The notes: generated from the sequence alone by a model not told the origin. Counted from the stretch's first letter, positions 17,690 through 27,105 are shown. The stretch is DNA of 64,000 nucleotides from Paenibacillus lutimineralis (GCF_003991425.1 NZ_CP034346.1:2889501-2953500); one strand, 5' to 3'. Program-made: numbers and translations.

Positions 17690-18286
17690 ATGATTAATAT
17701 CAAGAAAAGCTTGATCGGCAGCCTGGTCGTTTCTGCAGTAGTATCGGCGGTCGTTACTCTTCCAACTCCATCGCGTGCAGCATCTGCCAAAGACATGGCA
17801 CCATCCTATACAACAACACAAAATGTTCAGGGTCAGGCAACTGCCAATTCTACTATTGAAAAAGTAATACAAACTGGAATGAAATATTTGGGTACTCCGT
17901 ATGAGTTTGGCTCTAACCGCAGCACAACAACAACATTTGACTGCTCCGATTTCATTCGTCAAATATTTAAAGAAAGCGCAGGTGTAGTGCTTCCTACTGA
18001 TTCTAGGCAGCAGGGAACATGGATCAAACAGAATAGTACACCTGTCTATAATATAGACAAACTCAAACGTGGTGATCTCGTATTTTTCATGAGCTATAAA
18101 GGTTCTAGCAACTCCGCATACAGCCGGATTGACAAATCGCAGGAGCGGATTACGCATGTGGCATTGTATTTGGGAGATGGGAAGCTTCTGCATACGTACT
18201 CCCAAAAAGCGGGTGGTGTGGTTGTGACTGATTTTACATCGTCCTGGCAGAATCGTTTCTTATATGGAGGCAGTGTTTTGAAATAG
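17690..18286 (+). CDS. Secreted NlpC/P60-family cell-wall endopeptidase
   Basis: A 198-residue exported protein. Residues 1-33 form a signal peptide (KKSLIGSLVVSAVVSAVVT, with cleavage after SRA), followed by a short polar linker and an NlpC/P60 cysteine peptidase domain. The catalytic Cys 85 is in FDCSDFIRQIF and the His is in ITHVALYLGDGKLLHT. Such enzymes cut the D-Glu/meso-Dpm bond of peptidoglycan stem peptides. No SH3 or LysM binding module is present, so this is a minimal form. The ATG at 17690 follows AGAGGAGG; a longer reading from 17621 has no ribosome site. A double terminator follows. Confidence 0.93.
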   Translation: MINIKKSLIGSLVVSAVVSAVVTLPTPSRAASAKDMAPSYTTTQNVQGQATANSTIEKVIQTGMKYLGTPYEFGSNRSTTTTFDCSDFIRQIFKESAGVVLPTDSRQQGTWIKQNSTPVYNIDKLKRGDLVFFMSYKGSSNSAYSRIDKSQERITHVALYLGDGKLLHTYSQKAGGVVVTDFTSSWQNRFLYGGSVLK

Positions 18287-18295
18287 AGATGCTTT

Positions 18296-18328
18296 GAGAG
18301 GCCGCTGCAATGCGGCTTCTCCATTTTT
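18296..18328 (+). terminator. Rho-independent terminator after the P60 gene
   Basis: A 10-bp stem built on GCCGC/GCGGC with one wobble and a 6-base loop is followed by CATTTTT. Confidence 0.8.
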
Positions 18329-18375
18329 GAAAGATTCCAATCATCGGCGAATCGAGAAAAGAAGAATTGTTAGAG

Positions 18376-18418
18376 ACAGCGGCTGTCTGATTTTTTCAGA
18401 CTACCGCTGTTTTTTTTG
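18376..18418 (+). terminator. Second Rho-independent terminator in the gap before nosD
   Basis: Arms ACAGCGG/CCGCTGT with an inner GTCTG/CAGAC stem are followed by eight T. It insulates the nos genes from upstream transcription. The rest of 18287-18586 holds only the nosD promoter region. Confidence 0.85.
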
Positions 18419-18586
18419 TAGCACTTGATTTGTCACATAAACGACATAAAACTGTTCGCTTTTTTATGAAAAAGGGCTAAAAAGGGCTATATTAGTGAAG
18501 AAAGTTATAGCTTATTCTAGTTTTGAGGATGATGTACGTCTGTTGGGTCATCTGTAAATAAAAGGGAGGGAGGAGGGGGACAGAAT

Positions 18587-20002
18587 ATGGTAGCCAATCG
18601 CCCAAAGATGTTCTTTGTCCGAATTAACTTACAGCTTCTAGTTATAGGCTTAGTAACAGGAATAAGCTGGAGTTCGGCTTTTACTTATACATCAGCAGCG
18701 GCGGATAGCAATGAGCAGGCCACTATGGAGGCTTCCATACTTCAACGAATGATTAACGAAGCAGAGCCAGGAAGCAGTATTGTGCTGCCTGAAGGAAGCT
18801 ACTCTGGATATATCTTGATCGATAAGAAGCTGACGATTCGAGCGGACAAGACTGTGTTATCAAGCATAACTGCAGACCCTGCTGTAGTGGTCAAGGGAGA
18901 TGGGGCAGTTCTTCAAGGTCTTGCTATCAAGCAGGGGGATGCTGATGAAGAGACAGCGGCTGTACTGGTTCAAGCGGATAATGTCGTTCTGATGGATCTG
19001 AATATCAAGACGCAGGGGTTTGGCATAATGCTGCGCGATGCAAATGAAGCGACAATTCTAAATAACGAGATTGCCTGGAAAAAGATAAAAAATGCCAACG
19101 GCAGCATATCCGGACAGAAAGGCAATGGGATAGATCTGTACAATTCGTATAGCAATCGGATTGAGCAGAATCGGATTTACAATATGAAGGACGGCATTTA
19201 TTTAGAGAAAGGCAGTCAGTTAAGCATTAAAGAGAACCGAATTTACAGCTCTCGATACGGAATTCATTGTATGTACATAGACGAGTCCCAGATTGTCGGC
19301 AATATAGGTGAATATAATTTCACCGGCGCGATGATCATGGGAGTCAAGGACACAAGGATATCCAACAATTCATTTCTGAAGCAAAGCTGGAATGTGTATT
19401 CACAGGGAATCTTGTTATACGATGTACAGACCTCTACAGTTGAGCGAAATCAAGTGGATGGTAATCGTGTTGGAATCTATATGGAGCGTTCCAGTAACAA
19501 TGAACTGAAGGAAAACTCGGTTAATCGGAATTTTATAGGCATTCAAATGCTCAACGCGGAGAATAACAAGCTTCATTATAATGACTTTGTCGCCAATGTA
19601 ATCGAGGCCGAGGCTGTGAACAGCAAGGATAACGATATCTTTCATAACTACTGGGATTCAGCACAGGGCCTGGATTTAAATGACGACGGAATTAGTGAAA
19701 TCGCTTACTCTATTAATCCTTTCTATCAGCAGCTCATATCGGATAAACCGGCATTTCAACTTTTTTTTCAATCACCGGGTATGGCATTTCTAAGTTCAAT
19801 GTATGAGGGAAATCGGGATCAGTGGACGACAGACAGTTCTCCATTCATGCATTTAAATGTGGCTGGGGATCATATCTCGACGTTAAGCGATACGGGGGGA
19901 GAGCATGTACTGTCTGAGAAGACATTTATGCTGATTATTGCTTGTATGCTGCTTGCGACAGCTTCATTAATTATTATTTATACGGGGGGATCCAAATCAT
20001 GA
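18587..20002 (+). CDS. nosD: NosD, parallel beta-helix protein of nitrous oxide reductase maturation
   Basis: A 471-residue exported right-handed beta-helix protein of the NosD/carbohydrate-binding CASH family. It has an N-terminal hydrophobic signal (LQLLVIGLVTGISW), then repeated short strands with Asn-ladder turns (NNEIAWKK, NRIEQNRIYNMKDGIYLEKG, NNELKENSVNRNFIGIQM), the NYWDS block and a C-terminal membrane segment (LIIACMLLATASLIIIY) that would hold it at the membrane. NosD with NosF and NosY forms an ABC machine needed to assemble the copper centres of nitrous oxide reductase. The ATG follows a purine-rich GGAGGAGGGGGA. nosL begins inside its stop codon (ATGA). Confidence 0.9.
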   Translation: MVANRPKMFFVRINLQLLVIGLVTGISWSSAFTYTSAAADSNEQATMEASILQRMINEAEPGSSIVLPEGSYSGYILIDKKLTIRADKTVLSSITADPAVVVKGDGAVLQGLAIKQGDADEETAAVLVQADNVVLMDLNIKTQGFGIMLRDANEATILNNEIAWKKIKNANGSISGQKGNGIDLYNSYSNRIEQNRIYNMKDGIYLEKGSQLSIKENRIYSSRYGIHCMYIDESQIVGNIGEYNFTGAMIMGVKDTRISNNSFLKQSWNVYSQGILLYDVQTSTVERNQVDGNRVGIYMERSSNNELKENSVNRNFIGIQMLNAENNKLHYNDFVANVIEAEAVNSKDNDIFHNYWDSAQGLDLNDDGISEIAYSINPFYQQLISDKPAFQLFFQSPGMAFLSSMYEGNRDQWTTDSSPFMHLNVAGDHISTLSDTGGEHVLSEKTFMLIIACMLLATASLIIIYTGGSKS

Positions 20003-20574
20003 AAAAAGGTCTAGCAGTTCTAATGATTATGTTTGTAGTTGCCGCTCTGGTGGGATGCGGGCAGAAGAAGTATGCGGCACAAGCGATCAATGAGGACGTG
20101 AATGTATGCGCCGTTTGTAACATGCAGGTGAAGGATGGAGCGTATGCAACACAGATCGTCACCAAAGATGGCCGAAGCATTAAATTTGATGATATTGGTT
20201 GTATGAACAAGTGGAAGACTGAGAACGGAATGGATCAAATCGGTATGGAGTATGTGCGTGATTACAACGATAAGTCCTGGGTTGAGTATGAGAAAGCCTC
20301 TTATGTCTATGATCCTTCTATCCGGACACCGATGGCATACGGAATTGTCAGCTTCAAGAATAAGAAGTCAGCAGAATCATATATGAAGGATCAGGGTGTT
20401 GGTGCATTGTTAAGCGCAGATGATCTAGAGAAGCATGCTTGGGAACAAAGCATGGACATGCACGGTATGGATAATCACGAGCATATTGAAGAAGATAGCG
20501 GACATGAGCAAATGCATGGAGACGGGGATGCTGAACATGGAGAAATGAACATGAGCAGCAATAGCGGGCACTAA
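19999..20574 (+). CDS. nosL: NosL, copper-binding lipoprotein
   Basis: A 191-residue lipoprotein with signal and lipobox ALVGC (Cys about 20). The NosL fold follows with NVCAVCNMQV and FDDIGCM, the Cys/Met set that binds Cu(I). The C-terminal 40 residues are very rich in His, Met, Asp and Glu (HGMDNHEH, GHEQMHGDG), an additional metal-binding tail. NosL delivers copper to the NosDFY complex and so to NosZ. The start is the ATG at 19999, overlapping the nosD stop by 4 bases; the longer reading from 19942 is inside nosD. The lipoprotein signal confirms this start. Confidence 0.92.
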   Translation: MKKGLAVLMIMFVVAALVGCGQKKYAAQAINEDVNVCAVCNMQVKDGAYATQIVTKDGRSIKFDDIGCMNKWKTENGMDQIGMEYVRDYNDKSWVEYEKASYVYDPSIRTPMAYGIVSFKNKKSAESYMKDQGVGALLSADDLEKHAWEQSMDMHGMDNHEHIEEDSGHEQMHGDGDAEHGEMNMSSNSGH

Positions 20575-20594
20575 TCCGAATAAAGGACGGAGAT

Positions 20595-21422
20595 ATGAGC
20601 ATGACGGATTTACTGCAAATTGCTAAAAGAGAGATTAAAATGGGATTCCGTAATCCCTGGTCCTATTCTTTTCTCATCCTGTTTTCTGTGTTCAGCTTAT
20701 GTCTGCTCCTGATTAACTCTCAAAATGAAGTCAGCGGTTATTCAGGAGTTACAGGCTCTATGATCAGTCTAATATTGTACCTCCTCCCGCTTATGGCTTT
20801 GTTCCTGGGCTCTTTCTCGCTGACAGCGGAGAAGGAGGAGGGGAGCTGGCAGCTGCTATCGACCTACCCGCTTGGAACACTTCCATTTCTAGTTGGGAAG
20901 TTTGCCGGGCTGTCTATCGTATTGCTGACAATCGTCTCTTTTGGTTATGGACTTATGGGATTCATTGCGATCATTCTGGGTATTGCCTTTGAGTTGAACA
21001 CATACCTTCTTTTTCTCGCCTTCTCCTGCGGATTAGTTCTACTATTCCTGAGTGCGGCTCTATTCATCGGCTCTCTGTCCAGGAATCGCTGGCAGGCTCT
21101 GACGATCTCACTAATGGTCTGGTTCTTCCTGGTGATCAGTTGGCCCGCTATTTTGATCGCTGTGTTAGGTCTGCTGCCATATCCATGGATTAAGCCGCTA
21201 CTGAGCCTCTTGACCTTGTTGAACCCGGCTGAACTGGTGCGTCTGTTTGTTGTCATCAAGCTCGGCGGAGGCTCGGTGTTGGGGCCGGAATATTATGAAT
21301 GGGTCAGCTGGATTCGAGAGCCTTGGGGGAGTCTGGCATTTATTCTCGTATTTATAGCCTGGATAATGTGTTCAATTGCTTGTGTGTACTGGATTTGGGA
21401 AAGGAGACGTTCTCGTGGCTGA
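20595..21422 (+). CDS. nosY: NosY-type ABC transporter permease
   Basis: A 275-residue membrane protein with six predicted hydrophobic segments. It begins with a cytoplasmic REIKMGFRNPWSY, typical of ABC-2 permeases that start with an amphipathic elbow helix, and carries the conserved FSLTAEKEEGSWQLLSTYPLG after TM2. It forms the membrane channel or mechanotransmitter that couples NosF ATP hydrolysis to NosD. The ATG follows AAAGGACGGAG, 20 bases after nosL; the end overlaps nosF by 8 bases. Confidence 0.88.
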   Translation: MSMTDLLQIAKREIKMGFRNPWSYSFLILFSVFSLCLLLINSQNEVSGYSGVTGSMISLILYLLPLMALFLGSFSLTAEKEEGSWQLLSTYPLGTLPFLVGKFAGLSIVLLTIVSFGYGLMGFIAIILGIAFELNTYLLFLAFSCGLVLLFLSAALFIGSLSRNRWQALTISLMVWFFLVISWPAILIAVLGLLPYPWIKPLLSLLTLLNPAELVRLFVVIKLGGGSVLGPEYYEWVSWIREPWGSLAFILVFIAWIMCSIACVYWIWERRRSRG

Positions 21423-22143
21423 TCCTTTGGTAAGAGTTATGGACGCGGGTAAAGTTATCAAAAAACAGACAATTGTGGAACATATCAATTTGAGTATAGA
21501 TCCTTCGAGTATTGTTGGACTTTGCGGTGGAAATGGTGCAGGTAAGAGTACGATTCTACGAATGATTGCTGGTATTATCCAGCCTACCTCGGGAGAAATT
21601 TATGTGAACCATTTACAGTGGAAGAAGGATCGAAAGCGATTTGCCGAGCACATAGGTTATATGCCCGATGACTATCATTTCCCGCAGGGCCTGACTGCGC
21701 ATGAATTGCTGTCGTTCTGGGCTGCATTACGCAGAGTTCCTGAAGTCAGAGTAAGGGAAGTGCTGAGGATCGTAGGGCTAGAGGAGAAACGAAATATAGC
21801 GGTTAGCACGTTCTCCAAGGGGATGCGTCAACGAGTTCTATTTGCTCAAGCGATTCTGGCTAAGCCGCCATTGCTGATTATGGACGAGCCTACAAATGGT
21901 CTCGATCCCTATTGGATGAATGAATTTGTTAAGCTGCTAAGAAACATTAAGCATGAAGGGCATACCGTAATCTTCTCAACTCACCAATTGGAAATCGCTG
22001 AAGAGATCGCCGATTCTGTTGTTTTCTTGAATGCAGGTCGAAGCTGTGGCGGAGGAACCTTAGAGCAATTACGACAAAATTACGGACAATATCCGCTACA
22101 TGCCGCCTTCCAGCAAAGCTTAGGCTTTAAGGCAATTCTATAA
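21415..22143 (+). CDS. nosF: NosF-type ABC transporter ATPase
   Basis: A 242-residue ABC ATPase with Walker A CGGNGAGKST, a signature in the SKGMRQR form usual for ABC-2 and copper-related systems, Walker B LLIMDEPTNGLDP and the switch His in STHQLEIAE. The GTG at 21415 lies 6 bases after AAGGAG and inside the end of nosY, so translation is coupled; the earlier in-frame TTG at 21376 is less likely. It powers the NosDFY complex. No nosZ, nosC or nosX is in the window. Confidence 0.88.
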   Translation: MADPLVRVMDAGKVIKKQTIVEHINLSIDPSSIVGLCGGNGAGKSTILRMIAGIIQPTSGEIYVNHLQWKKDRKRFAEHIGYMPDDYHFPQGLTAHELLSFWAALRRVPEVRVREVLRIVGLEEKRNIAVSTFSKGMRQRVLFAQAILAKPPLLIMDEPTNGLDPYWMNEFVKLLRNIKHEGHTVIFSTHQLEIAEEIADSVVFLNAGRSCGGGTLEQLRQNYGQYPLHAAFQQSLGFKAIL

Positions 22144-22169
22144 TGTAGGGAAATGCGTATATCTTAGGA

Positions 22170-22192
22170 AGTCGCAGCAATGCGGCTTTTTT
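22170..22192 (+). terminator. Terminator after the nos operon
   Basis: A 7-bp stem AGTCGCA/TGCGGCT (one wobble) with loop GCAA is followed by a T run. Confidence 0.75.
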
Positions 22193-22283
22193 CTGTTGAT
22201 AATATCTTAATTCATCACATAAGTAATTCATTGCATGAATGAATAAAGTTCATGCTATATTATTGACTGGAGGGGAATAATAA

Positions 22284-22754
22284 ATGCTAATTAGAGAGAT
22301 TGAGGAAAAGGATAATAAGCAGGTTGAGAATCTCATCAGAACTTGTCTGATAGAATTTGGTGCAAATAAACCGGGCACAGCCTGGGCCGACCCCAATTTA
22401 GGAGATTTCTATCATCTGTATAGTGCTGAGGGATACAAATATTGGGTTGTCGAACATGAAGGCCAGATTGTAGCCGGCTGCGGCATTGGGCCAGTTCATG
22501 ACTTTCCTGATATATGTGAACTGCAGAAGATGTATGCATTGCAAGAAGCGCGTGGTACCGGAACAGCGAGTCAATTGCTTAAGATTGCCCTTGATTTTGC
22601 TAAGGATCATTATAAGCAATGTTATCTGGAGACACTTAGCAATATGATTGCGGCTAACAAGTTCTATGCCAAAAAAGGATTTAAGCAATTAGACAAGCCA
22701 TTGAATGCGACGGAGCATTTTGCTTGTGACGCATGGTATATTATTGATCTATAA
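22284..22754 (+). CDS. GNAT-family N-acetyltransferase
   Basis: A 156-residue single-domain acetyl-CoA-dependent acetyltransferase. The acetyl-CoA loop is in the LQKMYALQEARGTGTASQLL region (a RGTGTA variant of the Q/RxxGxG/A motif), followed by CYLETLSNMIAANKFYAKKGF, the usual strand 5 and helix 4. The substrate is unknown. It stands alone, with its own GGAGGGG ribosome site. Confidence 0.88.
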   Translation: MLIREIEEKDNKQVENLIRTCLIEFGANKPGTAWADPNLGDFYHLYSAEGYKYWVVEHEGQIVAGCGIGPVHDFPDICELQKMYALQEARGTGTASQLLKIALDFAKDHYKQCYLETLSNMIAANKFYAKKGFKQLDKPLNATEHFACDAWYIIDL

Positions 22755-22851
22755 AATGATTAAAGCGGGTTATATTCCTTCGGATTCTACATAATCTCAA
22801 CACCCTAGGGGATGATAACAGAGATTCATAAATTTCTGTGAAGGGGAGTTT

Positions 22852-24291
22852 ATGGTGTCTCAAAATAAAAGCCCTGCGACAAGTGAGAATAAGTTGAAAT
22901 GGTGGCAGCTGTCGTTGCTTGGAGTAGCCTGTACGGTAGGTACAGGTTTTTTTCTGGGATCCCATATTGCTATTCAACTTGGAGGCCCATCGGCAGTTAT
23001 AGCTTATACATTAGCAGCCTTTGGAGCTTATCTGGTCTATGACAAGCTGTCGCAAATGACAGCGGAGGATCCGATGGAGGGATCTTTCCGTTCCTACGCC
23101 AAGAAGGCCTTCGGCCGTTGGGCGGGCTTCAGCAGTGGCTGGGTGTACTGGTCGTCAGAGCTGCTGATTATGGGAAGCCAGCTAACAGCTCTTGCCCTGT
23201 TCTCAAGATTTTGGTTCCCGCAAGTACCGATGTGGTGCTTTGCGGCTGGATATGGCATTGTGGGTCTTATCATTATTTTCATCGGGACCAAAGGATTTGA
23301 ACGGATGGAGAGCATTTTTGCTGTTATGAAGATTGCGGCCATTTTCATGTTTCTAGTGATCGCTATACTTGCGATTGCCGGAGTACTCAGGACCGATGCT
23401 CATGGACCGTCAATCCCTAGGGACTGGTTTCCCAATGGCATTCTCGGCTTTTGGGCGGGGCTCATTTTTGCTTTTTACGGCTATGGAGGTCTAGAAGCAC
23501 TGGGGCTAATGACGATGCGACTTAAAGATCCTAAAGAATCCCCGAAGTCTGGTAAGGTAATGCTCTTGCTGTTGATGTTCATCTATGTCATCTCAATTGG
23601 TCTGGCGCTGATTCTCGAGCCTTGGCAATCCTATACGGTCAGAGAAAGCCCTTTTGTCGTGGCTCTCGTTGATTACAGGCTGTCCTTTGTTCCGCATTTG
23701 TTCAACGCCGTCCTCATTATTGCCGGATTTTCGACGATGACAGCCTCGTTATTTGCAGTCACGACGATGATCGTTACTCTAGCCAGGGACGGAGATGCAC
23801 CGCGATTTTTTATTAAAGGGAAGAAAGAAGAAGGGAAGAAGCCCTTGCCGGCTATAGGTTTGACGACGGTAGGGCTGCTTGCCTCCGTTGTGTTCGCTCT
23901 GTTAATGCCCAGGAGCGTCTATGAATACATTACCACGGCCGCAGGGATTATGCTTCTGTACAACTGGATGTTTATTTTGCTGATGTCAGGTAAGCTACTT
24001 AAGCTCACGGGCTGGGGGAAAGCCAAGCGTTACATCGGCATGTCGCTGATCAGTCTGACGCTGGTGGGAACCCTATTTCATAAAATCAGCCGTCCCGGAT
24101 TCTTTATTAGCCTCGGATTTATCGTCATTATCGGGTGTGTCACTCTAATCATGCGTCATTTCTGGAATAAGGCCGATGGGGCAAGGAAGAATTCATCCGA
24201 CAGTAGAAAAGGAGCTAAGATTCCCCCCAGTATCAGTTCCCGAACAAAATACGGTATGCCTCGTATCCGAAGTAAAGGCCGAATCCGATAA
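22852..24291 (+). CDS. APC-superfamily amino acid permease
   Basis: A 479-residue membrane protein with about twelve hydrophobic segments. The first carries the substrate-binding stretch GVACTVGTGFFLGS (APC consensus G-x-G-x-F), and TM6 has FWAGLIFAFYGYGGLEALGL. It probably imports an amino acid by proton symport. The start may be ATG 22852 or GTG 22855 after AAGGGGAG. The last 19 codons, rich in Arg and Lys (MPRIRSKGRIR), lie antisense over the end of the convergent LysE-type gene, which suggests that an earlier stop was lost and the tail was acquired by extension. Confidence 0.88.
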   Translation: MVSQNKSPATSENKLKWWQLSLLGVACTVGTGFFLGSHIAIQLGGPSAVIAYTLAAFGAYLVYDKLSQMTAEDPMEGSFRSYAKKAFGRWAGFSSGWVYWSSELLIMGSQLTALALFSRFWFPQVPMWCFAAGYGIVGLIIIFIGTKGFERMESIFAVMKIAAIFMFLVIAILAIAGVLRTDAHGPSIPRDWFPNGILGFWAGLIFAFYGYGGLEALGLMTMRLKDPKESPKSGKVMLLLLMFIYVISIGLALILEPWQSYTVRESPFVVALVDYRLSFVPHLFNAVLIIAGFSTMTASLFAVTTMIVTLARDGDAPRFFIKGKKEEGKKPLPAIGLTTVGLLASVVFALLMPRSVYEYITTAAGIMLLYNWMFILLMSGKLLKLTGWGKAKRYIGMSLISLTLVGTLFHKISRPGFFISLGFIVIIGCVTLIMRHFWNKADGARKNSSDSRKGAKIPPSISSRTKYGMPRIRSKGRIR

Positions 24292-24862
24292 GAGATAGGC
24301 CGGAAATTACCGAGACAGCGCCAATGAGACGCCCGGTAAGGATTCGTCTGAACATGCTGGCCACCAAGGCCATAGCTACATCCCAGAGCATGATGCCGGC
24401 CATGATAGCACAGCTGTAGAGTAACACCCTTTTGGCGTCGTATTTAGCGATCATGTCCGCTAGTACCGATCCGTAAATTCCCATCCAAAACAGGATGGAG
24501 AGAGGATTAGAGATGGACATAATGAATCCGGCGCTAAAGGATTTTACATGCGATTCATTACCGCCACGGGTTTCCATCCCCGTCTTACCGACTGTAAGTA
24601 AGCTTTCCACTCCGATGTAGGTCAGAATGAAGAAACCGAATAACAGAAGGAATGTTTTCATAAATGGAATGTTAAGAAAGTGAATAACGCCGAAATAAAC
24701 AAGCAGCATAAAAATCCCATCCGCTACCATAGCACCGAGTCCGACTAACCAGGCATGAAGAAACCCTCCTTTTATCCCCCGGTCCATCTGGGCGGCATTA
24801 ATGGGCCCGATCGGCGCAGCCAACGAGAGTCCAAGCAATAAATGACTGATCCATATACTCAA
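24233..24862 (-). CDS. LysE/RhtB-family amino acid exporter
   Basis: A 209-residue membrane protein with six predicted segments. The N-terminal motif LLLGLSLAAPIGPINAAQ is a form of the LysE family signature (APGP), and the central FIMSISNPLSILFWMGIYG matches the second conserved block. It exports amino acids or similar compounds. Its 3' end overlaps the convergent permease gene by 59 bases and no terminator is visible between them, so the two transcripts would be antisense at their ends. Confidence 0.9.
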   Translation of the reverse strand: MSIWISHLLLGLSLAAPIGPINAAQMDRGIKGGFLHAWLVGLGAMVADGIFMLLVYFGVIHFLNIPFMKTFLLLFGFFILTYIGVESLLTVGKTGMETRGGNESHVKSFSAGFIMSISNPLSILFWMGIYGSVLADMIAKYDAKRVLLYSCAIMAGIMLWDVAMALVASMFRRILTGRLIGAVSVISGLSLIGFGLYFGYEAYRILFGN

Positions 24863-25343
24863 TATTCATACCCCCAAACCTAAGCTCTGTGTTATATCCT
24901 ATGAAGAAAAATGACTTGTACAACTAAAATTTCCCTTGTCCTCACTCCAGCATCCATAGTCGATGGGGAGGATAACCAATACGGGACAGCATGTACAGGT
25001 TATTCTTTTTCTTGAGCATTTAGTATCCGGTATCTGGGAGATCTGAGTCGGAGTCCTCCTAATATCACTGCAATAGAATAGCCTTTACTTTATACTATAT
25101 TCCTGTTTATAGGGTTGATCATCAGGGTTGTCAGCCTGGAACTGTCTTTCAGATGAACTGATTTTCTTAGATAATTCCAGGGAACAATATCGCTATGTAA
25201 ATATTCCGCTTCGCCTGTCGTTATAGATATATGCTGCTTCATTGTTATCGTAGTTACTTTGCAGGACACATAAAGAACAAATGACTCAGTTATAGTGTAT
25301 ATATCGAGAAAGTCTGATTACAGAGAATTCTGTAGGTGAAAAT
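24863..25343. other. 481-base intergenic region, no gene recognised
   Basis: This lies between the divergent exporter gene and the histidine kinase gene. It holds both promoter regions. A 6-bp complementary pair (ATAACC...GGTTAT at about 24973-25003) is the only small hairpin noticed. I could not recognise a lysine riboswitch or any other known leader, and there is no open frame with a ribosome site. Confidence 0.6.
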
Positions 25344-27104
25344 ATGAGAAATAGAAGCATTACATTCAAACTGTTTATTTTATCTGTCATTTTTTTTGCT
25401 TGTTTTTATCTTATGATCATTCTGTCGCAGTTCTTCTTCTTTGAGAAGTTCTATCAGAATTACCGCATAACTAAGGTGGAGCGGGAATTGGATAAATTCG
25501 CCTTGAAATATACGCAGGAGAAGGCAGATAACAAAGAGCTTCTACTGGAAGCTGTCAAATTTATGAGCCACAGCCGTAGCCAGCTGGCGGTTGTTAATAT
25601 GGACGGAAATATGGTGATGGAAGACCCTTACCGACTAGTGCTGGAGCTTCCCGATCATAAGAGGGTCCTCGTTGCGCTATCTCTTTTTATGAGTATGAAT
25701 CCGGAGAAGTTCAGGGAGGCCAATATTAAAGTAGGGGATAAGTTAACGATCTGGGGAGAGAAGGACATTCGTGAGAATGAATCACCCATGGTCCTATACC
25801 CGGATAAGATCAATAAGCTAAACTCCAAATCCTCATCAATTGGCGAGAACTTCGATGAAGATTCCTCACAAATTTCGGGTACTGTCGTCGATCTCGTCCT
25901 GCCGAATATCAAGAACTGGAATCAGCGTCAAGGCTTGCTCATGGTCGCTCTGTATGAGCATTTTCCGCTCTCTGCAGAGGTCAAAGAGCAGCTTAATTCG
26001 ATGGTTAAGCAGGAATTCCAGTGGGTGGAGCCATGGAGTGGCACAAGCAATTTTATCATTATTGAGCCTATCATGAAGGAGAATGGGAAAAAGGATTTGC
26101 TGTTCACCGTAACCTCACTGCAGGAGATTAGCGATGCGAATGAGGCGCTGCGTTGGTTGTTCATTTATGTTGGATGCGGCGGCATTATACTCATTCTGAT
26201 CCTGGCGCTCTTCTTCTCCAAAATGGTGGCGAAGCCTTTAATCGCATTAAATACAATGGCCAAGAAGATGCTCAACTTTGAATTTGGATCCTTAAAACCG
26301 ATTCGGCAGAAGGATGAGATAGGCGGCTTGTCTATGAGTATGCTAACGATGTCGCAGAAGCTGGATAATGCGCTACGCGAGCTTAAAGAAGCGAATCAAC
26401 AATTACAGAAAGATATGGAACAGAAAGAACGAATGGAAAAGACACAAAAGGAATTTTTTACCAATGCGTCTCATGAGCTAAAAACCCCATTAAGTATCGT
26501 CAAGAGCTTCGCCGAAGGCTTGAAGGACGGGGTGAATTTGAACAAACAGGATCACTACATCTCCGTTATTGTCGAAGAGGCTGAAAAAATGGAGATGTTG
26601 ATTACCAATATGTTAGATCTGGCGAGGTTGGATTCAGGAACAATTGAATTGCGAAAAACATCCCTTATGCTCAGTGAACTGGTGGAGAAAGTTGCTAGCA
26701 GACTGATGTACCCATTGCAGGACAAGGGATTAGAGATCGTCGTAGTACCGGTGAATGAACAGCCTGTACCGGCTGATCCACTGTGGTTCGAGCAAGTCGT
26801 CTTGAATCTGATAACGAATGCTATTCGTCATGCAGTAACAGGAAGCACGATTCTCATTGAAGTCATTAGTACACCAGATCGGACTACCTTGTCGGTGTCG
26901 AATCAAGGGGAGACCCTAAGTGAAGAGCAACTGGACCTCATATGGGAGCGATTCTATCGCGGAGAAGCATCACGCAGTCGGCAGACCGGGGGAACCGGCC
27001 TGGGACTCTCGATTGCTCGGCAAATCATGGATTTGCATGGCTGTGGCTATTCGGTGAGAAATCTGCAGGATGGCGTTCAATTTCTCGTCGAGTTCCCGGT
27101 TTGA
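25344..27104 (+). CDS. Membrane sensor histidine kinase
   Basis: A 586-residue kinase. TM1 is at about 10-30 and TM2 at about 272-292, bracketing a 240-residue extracellular sensor of unknown ligand. A HAMP linker follows (about 292-345), then a coiled coil, the HisKA domain with phosphorylated His 377 in NASHELKTPL, and the HATPase domain (NLITNAIRHA, RGEASRSRQTGGTGLGLSIA). It signals to the response regulator encoded next. A 15-bp inverted repeat lies directly after its stop codon. The ATG has only a weak ribosome site (TAGGTGA). Confidence 0.92.
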   Translation: MRNRSITFKLFILSVIFFACFYLMIILSQFFFFEKFYQNYRITKVERELDKFALKYTQEKADNKELLLEAVKFMSHSRSQLAVVNMDGNMVMEDPYRLVLELPDHKRVLVALSLFMSMNPEKFREANIKVGDKLTIWGEKDIRENESPMVLYPDKINKLNSKSSSIGENFDEDSSQISGTVVDLVLPNIKNWNQRQGLLMVALYEHFPLSAEVKEQLNSMVKQEFQWVEPWSGTSNFIIIEPIMKENGKKDLLFTVTSLQEISDANEALRWLFIYVGCGGIILILILALFFSKMVAKPLIALNTMAKKMLNFEFGSLKPIRQKDEIGGLSMSMLTMSQKLDNALRELKEANQQLQKDMEQKERMEKTQKEFFTNASHELKTPLSIVKSFAEGLKDGVNLNKQDHYISVIVEEAEKMEMLITNMLDLARLDSGTIELRKTSLMLSELVEKVASRLMYPLQDKGLEIVVVPVNEQPVPADPLWFEQVVLNLITNAIRHAVTGSTILIEVISTPDRTTLSVSNQGETLSEEQLDLIWERFYRGEASRSRQTGGTGLGLSIARQIMDLHGCGYSVRNLQDGVQFLVEFPV

Positions 27105-27105
27105 T

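Noticed and set aside
18420..18586. Possible FNR-type site upstream of nosD
   Set aside because: TTGAT and TCACA half sites occur near 18426-18437 but the spacing does not fit a TGTGA-N6-TCACA or TTGAT-N4-ATCAA operator.
24863..25343. Possible lysine riboswitch upstream of the LysE-type exporter
   Set aside because: On the minus strand only a weak 6-bp hairpin was seen; the conserved core of the lysine riboswitch could not be recognised.
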